Below are positions 35,668 through 46,325 of a DNA stretch of 49,918 nt, one piece after another. The notes below the pieces were generated by a model. The model searched no databases. It saw nothing but the letters and a program-made list of their open reading frames with translations, and was not told the origin of the DNA. The stretch spans positions 1 through 49,918 of the forward strand of contig JAQFWX010000136.1 of assembly GCA_027605045.1 (NCBI GenBank), given 5' to 3'. Every line of letters starts with the position of its first letter. Position 1 is the first letter of the stretch. The DNA comes from Phallus indusiatus. Its lineage: Eukaryota; Basidiomycota; Agaricomycetes; Phallales; Phallaceae. The translations under genes and the position numbers were made by a program.

Positions 35668-36764
35668 TGAGTGTATGTAAGGAGGAAGGTTGATGTCTGT
35701 ACAATGTCTCTTTTGTTTAAGTTTGCATAAATGACAGGATTCTTGTTCATTATTTTATCTATTCTTGTAAATAAGGCTAGGTCTATTGTTCTCTGAGTGA
35801 TTTTATAAAAATGCTTTAACCCTGACCCCTATCTTTGCCCTATGTCATTCATGTCTCTACCACTCTCATCCATGGCAGTTTGATGTTTAAAGAACACTGG
35901 GAAGCCTTTTGATTAACAAATAGAGTATTGTGCTTCAAAATCATAAGACAACTTACCTTATCATTTCTCAACAGTATTTAACTTACATAATAAATTTGTT
36001 AGTATTAGAAAGTAGGAAGAGGTACTATACAAAAGTTCATGTGAACTGTCCAGTCATAAAAATAGGGATGGAGCTACAATTTGTCACCATCACCTGGAAG
36101 GTTCATAAAACCTTGAAACTGATTGAGATTGAGATATTAAAGATGATAATAAGATGTTGGACTCTAATTAAAATTCCCCTAAGTCCCCCTCCTTACTACT
36201 ATTAAGAAAACACATTCTAATTGGCAGTCTCATGTAACAAACTCTATGTACCTTTAAGGAGTTTCTATCATATAATTCAATAAAGTATTGTGAGAGGTAT
36301 ATGTTAGCCTTATACAAGTTCATGAATCCTCCCTCATACCCAGTGGTACTTCTATTCTTGAGAGATTTATTATATACAGACCTGTGTATCATGTATTTGC
36401 TATGTCTCCAGTCTTATTGACATACAGCCACTAGACTGACCAAGCTGTCAAATCATACTACAGATACTGGATATGAAATTCCAAGGACAGACAGACATTC
36501 AAATGTGTGTCATTTGGAGTTTTTTGTGTATTTTGACTGTAGACAGCTCAAAACCTGATAAATAAATGAGCAGAAAAAAAATGTAGTTATTTATTTTTTT
36601 TTTCTCTACAAAAGGTACTTTTTAGAATTTTAATATATAGCGTTTTGGAGATGTTGTGAGTTTATTGTGTACTGTACAGTTGCTGAGTTTGAATTTTTTT
36701 CACCTGCTCCTGCTAGCTTCCTAGCATTATAATCCATGGTTTACCTCCTCTTAACCAGATTTGT
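35668..36764. other. AT-rich non-coding stretch
   Basis: About 1.1 kb of AT-rich sequence with only short, non-homologous open frames; no gene, RNA or clear repeat seen. It separates the gene region from the repeat block. Confidence 0.5.
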
Positions 36765-37520
36765 GCACGCGCACAAAATGTGTGAGTGCAAGTGAGGGGG
36801 GGGACAGGGAGCGCGCAGAGGGAGTAGGTGTGTGCATGGTGTGTGCGTGTGCGCAGAGTGGGTGTGCACGTGCAGAGTGCAGAGTGAGTGGGTGTGGGTG
36901 TGCAGAGTGAGTGGGTGTGGGTGTGCAGAGTGAGTGGGTGTTTGGGTGTGCGCGTGCAGAGTGGGTGTTTGTGTGTGCGCGGGTGTGCGCGTGCAGAGTG
37001 GGTGTTTGTGTGTGCGCACGCAGAGTGGGTGTTTGTGTGTGCGTGTGCAGAGTGGATGTTTGTGTGCGCAGAGTGAGTGGGTGTGCGCAGATGGGGTGTT
37101 TGTACATGCGCACAGAGTGATTGGGTGTGCATGTGCAGAGTGCAGAGTGAGTGAGTGTGCGCGTGCAGAGTGAGTGGGTGTGTGCGCGCAGAGTGGGTGT
37201 TTGTGTGTGCGCAGAGTGGATGTTTGTGTGCGCAGAGTGAGTGGGTGTGCGCAGATGGGGTGTTTGTACATGCGCACAGAGTGATTGGGTGTGCATGTGC
37301 AGAGTGCAGAGTGAGTGAGTGTGCACGTGCAGAGTGAGTGGGTGAGTGGGTGTGCGCGCGCAGAGTGGGTGTTTGTGTGTGCGCACGCAGAGTGGGTGTT
37401 TGTGTGTGCGCAGAGTGGATGTTTGTGTGCGCAGAGTGAGTGGGTGTGTGCAGATGGGGTGTTTGTGCACACGCAGAGTGGATGTTTGTGTACACACAGA
37501 GTGAGTGTGCACAGAGTGGA
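36765..37520 (+). repeat. GT-rich minisatellite with higher-order repeat
   Basis: Irregular tandem array built on GCAGAGTG plus GGTGTTTGTGTGTGCGC, unit about 24-26 bp with many variants. A longer block containing CAGATGGGGTGTTTGTACAT occurs at about 37088 and again at about 37251, a higher-order period near 163 bp. The array is open in all frames on both strands (His/Thr/Ala-rich on minus), which is a composition artefact and not a gene. Confidence 0.85.
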
Positions 37521-38272
37521 TGCTACTGCTGTCTCTCATTTTTTCTTATTTAGTACTTTCAGATTCTACTCCTCCATACTCCATCTCCTATTCCTGTATA
37601 TTACATATTGTTATGTGCCAGGGTCAGGATGACTAAGCGAGGCTCAGGACAGGATCGGAAGGGGGTCGAATGTTGGTTGGCTTCAACTTACTCTTGAGTT
37701 GCGCCCTCACGGTGTGTCACCAACAATTTCAGGTCGGACTGGGTCTCCAATGTACAAGTGACGTTGGAGTTGCTAGGATTGAGACTGAGCTGCGAAGCTG
37801 CCACATCTTGAGGCTGGGTCTAGGGTCGGAGAGATGGGGATGAGGCCTGGGAGTGTGCAGCGTGGCTGCGACATAGGATTGGGGGTTGGAGAGGTTGATC
37901 AGAGGTAGTTGTTGAAGAAGATAGACACAATGTCACCGACGACACTTGAAGACGTTGTCAACGATGACAAGGGATCTTAGATGAGATTGGATCGAGATGT
38001 GAAATGTGTGGGAGAATGGGTGGAATAAGATCTATATTAGAACTGGAGAAGTAGTTACAGGAAGGTCGATCTTTAAATAGCTATGAAACTAAATAGAGAC
38101 CTGAAACAGGTTACAACAAGATAACAAGGACGGAAAAGGAAATGGTTCGGAATGGGGGAACAAAAGAATGTAAGCGAGGTATGGAAAAGGAATGAGTGGA
38201 GCTCCACTTAAGCAAGGTATTACGTGGGCATGACAGTGAGGGTCCCTAAGCTTGTTCTTTTAGGATCCCCTC
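37521..38272 (+). mobile_element. Truncated LTR of family A, interrupted by about 620 bp
   Basis: TGCTACTGCTGTCTCTCATT at about 37521 matches the 5' part of the LTR at 41674, and 38236-38272 (GTGAGGGTCCCTAAGC onward) matches its 3' part. Between them, about 37614-38235 begins with TGTTATG and ends with CATGACA, possibly another LTR, but I see no target duplication. Confidence 0.5.
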
Positions 38273-38339
38273 TGTTAGGGCTACTCAGCTCAGACTAGAG
38301 GGAGGGGATCCTAAGAGAACAAGCTTAGGGACCCTCACT
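38235..38339. repeat. 38-bp palindrome with 29-bp spacer
   Basis: Arms 38235-38272 and 38302-38339 are reverse complements with one mismatch. They come from the 3' ends of two oppositely oriented family-A LTRs meeting head to head. Confidence 0.85.
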
Positions 38340-38617
38340 CTAGGTACAGCTACTATATACATAAAACGACAACACGGCGTGCGGCCCTGGCACAGCTAAG
38401 TGCCAGGTGCTCAAGCCGAACCTAAGCAACGTGATGTCACGGGCATCACGCTGGGTACGAGCATGCAACACGCGTGAGTAGAGAAGGTGAAATAGAGACA
38501 GAACGAATAAACAGAAGGTAAATATAAAATATGGAAATAATAAATGGAATAGAAATAAAGTAATGCCGATGATAATAAATAAAGAAAAATGAGAGATGGT
38601 GGTAGCATACCCTGACA
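38273..38617 (-). mobile_element. Solo LTR of family A, inverted
   Basis: 345 bp. Reverse complement starts TGTCAGGGTATGCTACC and ends CCCTAACA, the same termini as the LTR at 41674-42067. No matching target duplication flanks it: the left neighbour is another LTR and the right neighbour is inverted minisatellite. Confidence 0.8.
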
Positions 38618-38698
38618 ACACCCACTCACTCTGCACACACACAAACACCCACTCTGCGCACACAAACATCCACTCTGCACATGCACAAATACCCACTC
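38618..38698 (-). repeat. Inverted fragment of the minisatellite
   Basis: Reverse complement of the array at 36765-37520 (ACCCACTCTG and AAACATCCACTCTG units). Together with the LTR pair it makes a large inverted structure. Confidence 0.8.
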
Positions 38699-40205
38699 TG
38701 TCATGATCCGATTCATGACATCACTTCCGGTAACATTACGTAATCCATATCCGATCATTTACTGTTTATCTCCGTAATCTTATCTCGCTTACGTCACTCA
38801 CGATAAGACCATCGCGTTCAGTCATCTCAATCAACCCTACAACTCGAATAGAGACACACCTGTCTCTCTTAACTCCTGGAACACCCGCGGAAAGCCCTTT
38901 CTAGAATATTCCACGCACGTTCCGGTTATGAGATCATAGATGACGAACATAGGTCCATGTATGCACAGCTCTCATCCCTGCACACCTCATGTTCATCACA
39001 TGAGACATCATACCCTGCATATATTGATATAACTTACGAATCTCACGACTTGTTTGTATTTCTCAAGTTCGGAATCTATTTCGAACTGAGCTAGAATTAA
39101 TTATCTGACGTGTATATAAACCCTAGCATACTTGTAGATAGTTCTTCAGACTTAATATCGAACGTAGTTCGATATCTCTATAAACTCTCTTTTCTCTTAT
39201 TCTCTTCACCATTGAACATCGAGATCTTTCCTCGAGACTTGCAGCGACGGAAGCCATCCGTCGTTGCCGAGAGTTACATCTTGAAGCTTTCTTCATTATT
39301 GTCGAGCTTGATATCATTCAATACAAGATACAGCTCGCGGCTCTCGAAGCTCGGAACGCACATATCCGTAATGTCCTTGACGAACTCGACGCTCGTGACG
39401 AACGTCAGGACAAATCCTGAAGAAGACTGTCGTGGCACAATCTCTTATAGGTTGAGGTGTCAAGGTCCGAGTCTTCGATGAGTTCGAGGGGTTCGAGAAC
39501 GAGTTCGAGATCGATGAGGAACTTGGCTTCAACGTATGTGTTGCGCCCGCTCCGGAAGGTCTGAGTTGTTCCTCGATTTGATTCGGTAACAACAAGTACT
39601 CACGACAATGATGTCCGACCACGATGACAATAACTTCGTCGGCGCAGACGACGAAGTTCGAGATCGAAGAAGAAGTTCGAGACGACTTCGAAGAAGTCGT
39701 CGAGCAAGAATCAGATAAAGAGAATATATTGAATCGAACCAAAGTTCGATTTCAAGACGACTCTAACTATGTATTTTACATGGGTTTATATACATATTCT
39801 AGAGTCAGGGTTGAAGACAAAGAAATACAAGTTAGGAAGGTATTTCTTGCTTACATAATCGAACTCATGGAAAACATGAGTTTTCGCTAACTAAGAGATT
39901 AAACAAAGGGAAATAATACGACGTCATGAGAACCTCTTATATAAGTCGTCCTAGAATAGATCGTTAGTCTAGACGCTAGTCTAGACTCGATCAGTTCAAG
40001 TGTAGTTCGAGTTTGGTTCGTCGAAGAGGTTCGGTCGTAAGTTATTCGTCGGAAAACATATCGGAATCGAAGTCATGATTTCGGATCATGACATGAGGCC
40101 AAGTCCTGACTGTCGTCAACCAATGGTGACAGTTATTGGTGTTATAGTCAGCGACTAAAATACATTATAGTATCTATTACCGTTCCTGGATATCGGTACT
40201 TGACA
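38699..40205 (+). mobile_element. LTR of family B, carrying a nested LTR
   Basis: Starts TGTCATGATCC, ends GGTACTTGACA, with a TATATAAA box at about 39114. It is the inverted counterpart of the solo LTR at 47942-48807, but about 640 bp longer because of the insertion at 39458-40093. The right flank is an RNase H coding fragment (CAATG); the left flank is minisatellite (CACTC). The flanks do not match, so one side was lost by rearrangement. Confidence 0.8.
39458..40093 (-). mobile_element. Nested solo LTR (family C) inside LTR B
   Basis: 636 bp bounded by TG and CA (TGTCAAGGTCC to GGATCATGACA) and flanked by the 5-bp direct repeat TGAGG at 39453-39457 and 40094-40098. Removing it and one TGAGG restores alignment to the copy at 47942-48807. 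Internal TTCGA-rich sequence. Confidence 0.85.
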
Positions 40206-40847
40206 CAATGCTCGAATGATGGCCAACATCTCTTTATCGTGGATTTCATAATTTCGCTCGACTGGGCTTAAGGACTTGGAGAAGAAGGCTATAGGGTGCC
40301 ATTTGTTGTCCGCAAGAGAAGGTTGAGACAAGACGGCACCTGTCACAAAGTCAGAACTGTCAGCTTCCACTCAGTAAGGTTTCGATGGATCAGGAATCGC
40401 AAGAACTGGTGCAGAGGTCATTGCCAATTTCAGAGAGTCAAAAGCTCGTTGACAAGTGTCAGACCAGATGAACGGAACCTCTTTCTTGGTGAGACCGAAT
40501 AGAGGGACAGCAATGAGCGAGAAATCCTTGATAAATCGACAATAGAAGTTTGTGAAACCTAAGAATGACTGAACTTTGGTAACGTTCTTTGGGATTGGCC
40601 AGTCTCTGACCCCTGACACTTTTGTGGGATCCATTTTGACAGTGTTCTCGGAAATGATCAGACCTAAATACTCAATCTTGGTACAGCAGAACTTGCATTT
40701 CTCGGCCTTGAGATAGAGTTTATGCTCCCTTAGATGTTCTAAGACACGGCGTGTGATGCGATCGTGCTCTTCTTTCGTTCTCATATAGATCAGGATATCA
40801 TCGATATAAACAGCCACGACTCCTTCCATGATCATGTCCTCGAAAAT
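40206..40847 (-). pseudogene. Ty3/gypsy pol fragment (reverse transcriptase - RNase H)
   Basis: Minus-strand fragment of a second gypsy lineage, distinct from the element at its right. RT palm VVAVYIDDILIY (YIDD, about 40790-40825), thumb CKFCCTKIEYLGLIISE, KVQSFLGFTNFYCRFIKDFS, then after a stop RNase [17 protein letters not shown] and [16 protein letters not shown]. It is cut at its 5' end (40848) by the chromoviral element and at its 3' end (40205) by LTR B. Confidence 0.85.
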
Positions 40848-41241
40848 TGTAACGGATCCACCGTATGCGGTGGATTGAGTATATGCCACTTAGGCATATG
40901 CAGAGGGCTTCGCCTCTGCAGTAATTACTATTAGTACTTCTAATAATAGAGGCGCTTAACGCCTCTGGCTCGCCGTGACGCGGCGAGCCATTATGTAATA
41001 ACTGTACATTAGTAGTAGTTACATGCGTGCTGATTCAGCACGCGCATTTTGTTTTACACCATAAAAAATACAGCACCCTTGGTCTGTTATTCGTGGTGTG
41101 AGACTACAGCGTGATAAAACTTGTGTACCGTACGCGGTACACTATAAAAAGTAACGAAACGTTACATCTTTTTTAACACCAAAGGCGTTAAAAACAACCC
41201 GCCGCTGTATTAAGCAAGCGAAATTAACCCTTCCTATTGCA
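40848..41241 (+). repeat. Probable 5' LTR/leader of the chromoviral element, hairpin-rich
   Basis: Begins TGTAACGG directly after the interrupted pol fragment and ends ...TATTGCA, about 10 bp before the gag ATG. TG/CA ends suit an LTR, but with no 3' LTR the right boundary is unproven. It contains consecutive perfect hairpins: ATCCACCG/CGGTGGAT (40856-40875), TATGCC/GGCATA, GCAGAGG/CCTCTGC, GAGGCG/CGCCTC, GGCTCGCC/GGCGAGCC (40967-40989), CGTGCTG/CAGCACG and GTACCG/CGGTAC. Confidence 0.65.
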
Positions 41242-41251
41242 GGAGGATTAA

Positions 41252-43445
41252 ATGGCTCCTACTACCAGGAGTCAGAGTGCACCAGATCATGGTACACCTG
41301 ATTCCAATCAGCCTGACCCACCCGGGCCAGTGCAAACTGAAAATCCCGACCCGTCTAGGGAAGGAACCCTCGAAGGAGAGTCATCCACATGGGAGAGAGT
41401 GGATGCATCTACCCAAAATCCCACTCGTCCTGCGTCGCAGACGATGGGACATCAGCCCCAACTTGCTGATGAAGAAGATGAGGACGTAAAGTCCGTAGCA
41501 TCTGGTCGCTCCAGACTTAGTGTTAGGAGCGACAGGTCCATCCGAAGGGATGAGGCCATGAACGCTGTTCACGCATCGTTGCTCGATGGCGTGAGGAACG
41601 GGAATATGTCCCCGTCAGAACTGCAGAGACTAGCTCGATTAATCGAGAACGTCAACGCAGGAGTTGAAAACCCTGTCAGGGTACGCTACCGCCGTCTCTC
41701 ATTTTCTTACTTATTATCATCGGCACCATTTCGTTTCTATTTTATTTATCATTTCCATATTTTACTTTTACTCTCCGTTTCCTTGTTCTGTCTCTATTTC
41801 ACTTTCTCTACTCGCGCGTCGCGCGCTCGTACCCGGCATGATGCCCGTGACATCACGTCGCTTAGGTTCGGTTTGGGCGTCTGACACTTAGCTGTGTCAG
41901 GGCCGCACGCCGCGTCGTCGTTTTATGTATATAGTAGCTGTACCTAGAGTGAGGGTCCCTAAGCTTGTTCTCTTAGGATCCCCTCCCTCTAGGTGAGTAG
42001 TTAGTTTCCCTTCCAATATATTATCTTAGGATCCCCTCCCTCTAGCCTGAGCTGAGTAGCCCTAACAAACCCCGAGCCAGAGCCTGTTACTACAGGCACT
42101 GACAGGGACCAGGTCAGGACGACAGACTTGTCTCCTGAAGCAGAGCCTGCACAAGCACGCTCTGACAAAGGAAAAAGCAGAGCGGTAGATCCGCCTGCAC
42201 CAGGTACGGGATCTACTCGTCCTAGACCAGCAGGGCCGACGAGTCGCCTTGCATATCAATTCACAAACCCAGCCCCACAAGCTAGGTTTGTTACACCGAC
42301 GGGACCGACATACGCCAGTCCATCACCAGCAACAGCTGGCAATTCCCAATCCCCTGAGCCTGCACCAACAGGCACCAGGCAACGTTCCCAGAACGCTACC
42401 CCAGGACCGAGTACGCGTCCTGCTAGACCTCCTACCCAAGGAGCTACAGCATATACAGCTCCTAGGAACCCCGGCCCCGAGATAGAGGCTGGCAGAGAAA
42501 CAGTGAGACGGATGTACCGTTTCACAAGACGACCGCCTCACGAGCCTGACGTGGTTGGTGACTATATCGACACCGAGATAGCCACGCGACTGGTGAACCA
42601 GTCGCGAAATGGAGCACCCCCACGAGAGGATGCTGAAGTGGTCGCTCAAGCTGCCCTCGAATACCAGAGGATAGCAGGACTACTCTCCGACAGAGCAATC
42701 CGTACACATGCACGGGCTGTGGAGGCGGCCACTAATGCACTCGAGGAAGCCGTAGCAGGCTCCCTCGAGACTGACACTCCCAACGAGCAGCAACTGCGGA
42801 TCATACAAGATAGAATCCGCATCGCGAGGGACGCGCGTATGAACGCGGTCCGCCATGCTCGTGTGTTCGAAGGTGGCTATAATGCCATCACTGGCGATAG
42901 AATCCCATCGCCAGATCCAGCCACAAGCTCTAGTCGTCCAGATGACAGAGCGCCACCACCTGGCAGACAACTGCCAAGGCAAAGTGCCGAGCCCAATGGG
43001 CATAGGCAACCTTCTGCAAATCCAGCAGAAGCACCGCGTATCGATACATATGATGGATACGCTCGTCGACCACAGTATGGCGAGGATCTCCGCGCCACAC
43101 CGTTCGACGAAGAACATGCTGAAAGATTTGATCCTTTCAGCGACGACGCCCCAGTACTCGAGGGCGTCATAGCCATGGTTCAAGAAGCCCTGATTGCAAA
43201 CAGGGATATGATGCCAGGCAACTCGCCCCTCGCGAAAGCAGGAGCGAAGATTGGGCTACCGCCCACATATAGTGGCTCGTCCAGAGCCGAGGACTTCGAC
43301 AACTTTGTGTCGGGTCTGTTACGCTGGCTACGCGTAAACCACCTGCTTGGAGAAGTCAGCCAAGCAGAGCAAATATCCTTTCTGGGCATGCGCCTAGAAG
43401 GGCTGGCCCAAGAATGGTTTACTCAAAACGTGGAGAGAGGCGTTC
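41252..43445 (+). pseudogene. gag, N-terminal and capsid-like part (interrupted by a solo LTR)
   Basis: Starts MAPTTRSQSAPDHG, a beginning typical of basidiomycete gypsy Gag. Pro/Thr/Ser-rich and acidic N-terminal region to 41673, then the solo LTR 41674-42067, then EPEPVTTGTDRDQVRTTD in the same frame. The long Pro/Ala/Arg-rich middle contains ARPPTQGATAY. The capsid-like helices begin near 43140: IAMVQEALIANRDMM, IGLPPTYSGSSRAEDFDNF, FLGMRLEGLAQEWF. The frame is lost at CCCC near 43449; with one more C it would continue into PLHEWTLVPALRRLYDRFLP. Confidence 0.88.
41674..42067 (+). mobile_element. Solo LTR of family A inside gag
   Basis: 394 bp, TGTCAGGGTACGC to GTAGCCCTAACA, flanked by AACCC at 41669-41673 and 42068-42072. 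It has no coding capacity. The segment CTTAGGATCCCCTCCCTCTA occurs twice near its 3' end. Excision with one AACCC rejoins the gag frame. Confidence 0.92.
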
Positions 43446-44728
43446 GCCCCTCCACGAGTGGACCCTAGTCCCTGCACTGCGGAGACTATATGATCGTTTC
43501 CTGCCACCCCACTCTAGAAGTGAGGTAGCGATTCAATTTGAACGCGAACGGCAGGGGTCGCACTCTGTACACGAGTACATGAGCGCGCTGCTCACGCTAG
43601 CCAACAGACTAGCGCACCCTCCTGATGACTACACATTCAGGAGGAGGTTCCTTGATGGGCTGAACCACAGCCTCGCCACTGAAGTAGCATTCAGAGGCGG
43701 CAATCCTGAGCAGATGACTGCTAAGGAACTACTTCTACTGACAATTCAAGTAGAAGAGGCGTTCAAGAAACGCCGCTCGGTAGCGGCGTCTCAAGGAAGC
43801 ACTACCCGCCCAGCAGGTAGCAGTAGTGGAGGCAGTAGTAGCGGTAGTGGCAGCAGTAGCAGCCACAACAACTTGGTAAGGCAGGCGCATACCAACAATA
43901 TGCGCTTGAACCAGAGGAACCACGGTTCCTCCGCGCGTCCTCACGAGACGCGTACAAATGGTAACTCCCCATTGGGGAATCGCCCCTCGAGCTCGTCAAA
44001 CTCGAGGAACCATAGCTCGCAGACCACTAGGACTGCCCCAAATAGTACGAACAATCGTACTAGCACAACCCCTCCCACGTGTTTCAACTGTGGGCAAGTG
44101 GGACACTACAGAAATGCGTGCCCTAGACTGAGACAGGTACGAGCCAATGTGGGTCGTATTGAAGAGGTTGAAGAGACCTCTGGCGAGACAGCGAACGATG
44201 TCCCGCAGGAGAACGTGGAAGACCCCACAGCTGAACAAGCTGTGGAGGAAGAGGTGGTCCAAGACGAGCCCACCAACGACCCCGTCGAAGATGACGAGGG
44301 TATTCAATACCAATGGGACGATGATGACAATGGTCCCAGTGCGTATATGCTCCTCACCATTGACGATGAGTATGAGGAACGTAGACTGCACTTCGCAGTC
44401 CACAAGTCATCCTTATTGGATGATGAAGACTCCTCACTCGCTACGAGTAAGGAACCACTCTATGACCATACGGCTAGAGTGAGCTCTCGTGCTCCGACAC
44501 GAGACAGAAACGCATCGAAACCCATTGAGGGTTTCTGGCCAGTCAATGGCCAATTGGCCCACTGCCTAGTCGACAGTGGATGCCAGGGGATGATCATGTC
44601 CCCTCATTTCTCTCTTGCCACCGGAGCAAGAACCTTCAAGCTCGACAAACCTGTCGTGCTGCAGCTGGCCGTTAAGGGCAGCAAGTCTTCCATCCAGTAT
44701 GGAACGTACACCCGAATCCATTCGGAGG
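43446..44728 (+). pseudogene. gag C-terminus, zinc knuckle and protease start
   Basis: Continues the capsid (LHEWTLVPALRRLYDRFLPP; VHEYMSALLTLANRLAHPP; FRRRFLDGLNHSLATEV), then a Ser/Gly-rich linker and the CCHC knuckle CFNCGQVGHYRNACP (about 44080-44125), which binds RNA. An acidic stretch is followed by the retropepsin active site AHCLVDSGCQGMIMSP with DSG in place of DTG (about 44559-44606). Another one-base break near 44728 moves the frame. Confidence 0.88.
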
Positions 44729-45195
44729 TATCGATGTTCAAGAGTACTTCGACATCGTCAACATTGATCACTATGATGTGATCATTGGCGTCCCATTCCT
44801 GAGACGCTACAACATCTGCCTGGATTTCAGCAGAGGTACAATCACCCGCGATGGCGAGGTGGTCGACACCAATCACCATGTGATTGGACACGCTCCTGAA
44901 ACAGGAGCGATGGTGCTAGCCAGCACCCAACATCCCAGCTCATCCGTCCCTGCGATGACGGAAGAGAATATCCCAGCACTCATCGAGTACTGGAAGAACA
45001 AGTACAGTGACCTGTTCGGTCCTGTCCCTTCCCGACTTCCCCCATTTCGGGAAGTGAATCACCAGATTCCTCTTATTGAGCCCAATAAGAAGATCCAGTA
45101 CCACCTCCCCAGGTGTCCGGATGCACTCAAAGCGCTACTCGCTGAAAAGATTCAGCGATACGTAACTGCAGGTTGGTGGGAACCAACTGTAGCTA
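44729..45195 (+). pseudogene. Protease end and start of reverse transcriptase
   Basis: VQEYFDIVNIDHYDVIIGVP with FLRRYNICLDF closes the protease. After a linker, YSDLFGPVPSRLPPFREVNH, HQIPLIEPNKKIQYHLPR and QRYVTAGWWEPTVA begin the RT fingers. Stops at 45195 because a solo LTR is inserted next to AGCTA. Confidence 0.88.
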
Positions 45196-45881
45196 TGTAA
45201 TGTATTTGCTTTGGCTCAAGGTATAAGCACCTTGACTATTGCAAACAAGAGTGTTGTTTAGGGGATGATTGTTTTGCAACCAAAGGTCTTGTTATTGAAG
45301 GTGAGACTTGCTTGCTGCAGTTGAGAGTATTGGATAGTCTTGAAGTATTTGTTGTAGGATTGTTTGAACTTAAGGCTTGGAGTTCAAACAATTAGAAGAA
45401 GACAAGAGGAAGAAAAAGATAAGAGGAAAACACCAATTTTTATTGGTAAGCACTTTAGTGCACAACAGTAGTTACAAGTAAGATAATTTTACAAGAGAAA
45501 TCAGCCCTTATTTATACACTTTTGGGCTGCTACAAACATAACAAAACATTAATAAGGAAAAGGTCATGTGAAAGATAAAAATTACTAAGATTTAATTAAA
45601 GGTGGAGCAAGGAAAATTATAGTGAGACAGGGGAAAGGAGAAAAATGTTTCAGAGAAAAAGGGTCTGGAACTAGCTGTTCCTGAATTAAAATAATAAGGG
45701 ACATAACCAAATAAAAGACCATAAAGGAAAGCAAGAGGAAACAGAGACAAGCAAGAACTTAAAAAGAAAATAGGAAAGATACCAGGGTTTTCTTGATTAT
45801 AAAGTGTTTTTTGGTGTTTGGTGGCTAGGCCTTTTGTTGTGTTTTTGGTGAAGCAGGGGCAAGAGCATGAGATACATGACA
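45196..45881. mobile_element. Solo LTR (family not seen elsewhere here) inside RT
   Basis: 686 bp, TGTAATGTATTTGC to GATACATGACA, flanked by AGCTA at 45191-45195 and 45882-45886. AT-rich with TATA-like TTTATACA at about 45513 and no coding. Excision with one AGCTA restores the RT frame from PTVA into QAIPMLCL. Confidence 0.92.
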
Positions 45882-45886
45882 AGCTA

Positions 45887-46325
45887 CACAGGCAATCCCT
45901 ATGCTTTGCCTGCAGAAACGAACCGTAGTCTTAGCACTACGGACCGTGTTCGATCTGCGTCTGCAGAACGAAAACACAGAGAAGGACGTAACGCCCTTCC
46001 CTGACCAGGAAACCATCCGCCAGAACGTGGCGAGACACAAATACAGATCAAAAATTGATCTGACTGAGGCGTACGAGCAAGTACGCATAGTCCCAGAGGA
46101 CGTCCACAAGACGACCTTTGCCACCATCTATGGCACTTTCAAGAGCCATGTCATGCAGCAAGGAGACTGCAATGCCCCATCGACGTTTCAACGTCTGATG
46201 ACCCATATATTTAGGGACTGCATCGGTCGTTCGACGGATGCATACATAGACGACGTGTTCGTCTATTCAAACACAATAGATCTGCATCAGCAGCATCTAG
46301 AGAATGCCTTCTCGCGTCTGCGAGG
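45887..46325 (+). pseudogene. Reverse transcriptase palm
   Basis: Resumes after the solo LTR with IPMLCLQKRT, then LRTVFDLRLQNENTEKDVTP, KIDLTEAYEQVRIVPEDVHK, TTFATIYGTFKSHVM and the catalytic TDAYIDDVFVYS (YIDD, about 46233-46268). A one-base break near 46322 shifts to the next frame. Confidence 0.9.

Noticed and set aside
36713..37632. Long open frames of His/Thr/Ala or Cys/Val/Gly repeats on both strands
   Set aside because: They arise because the minisatellite lacks stop codons; open in several frames at once, with no start context or homology.
39110..39890. Open frames of 88-142 codons in the LTR B/C region
   Set aside because: They lie inside non-coding LTR sequence and have repetitive TTCGA composition; no family recognised.
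40848..41241. Reading the run of hairpins as a CRISPR array or tRNA cluster
   Set aside because: Stems differ in sequence and length, there is no constant repeat or spacer, and no tRNA fold; the same pattern continues through gag-pol.
45592..45882. 96-codon minus-strand frame in the solo LTR within RT
   Set aside because: Low-complexity Ser/Phe/Pro-rich translation of an LTR; no start or homology evidence.
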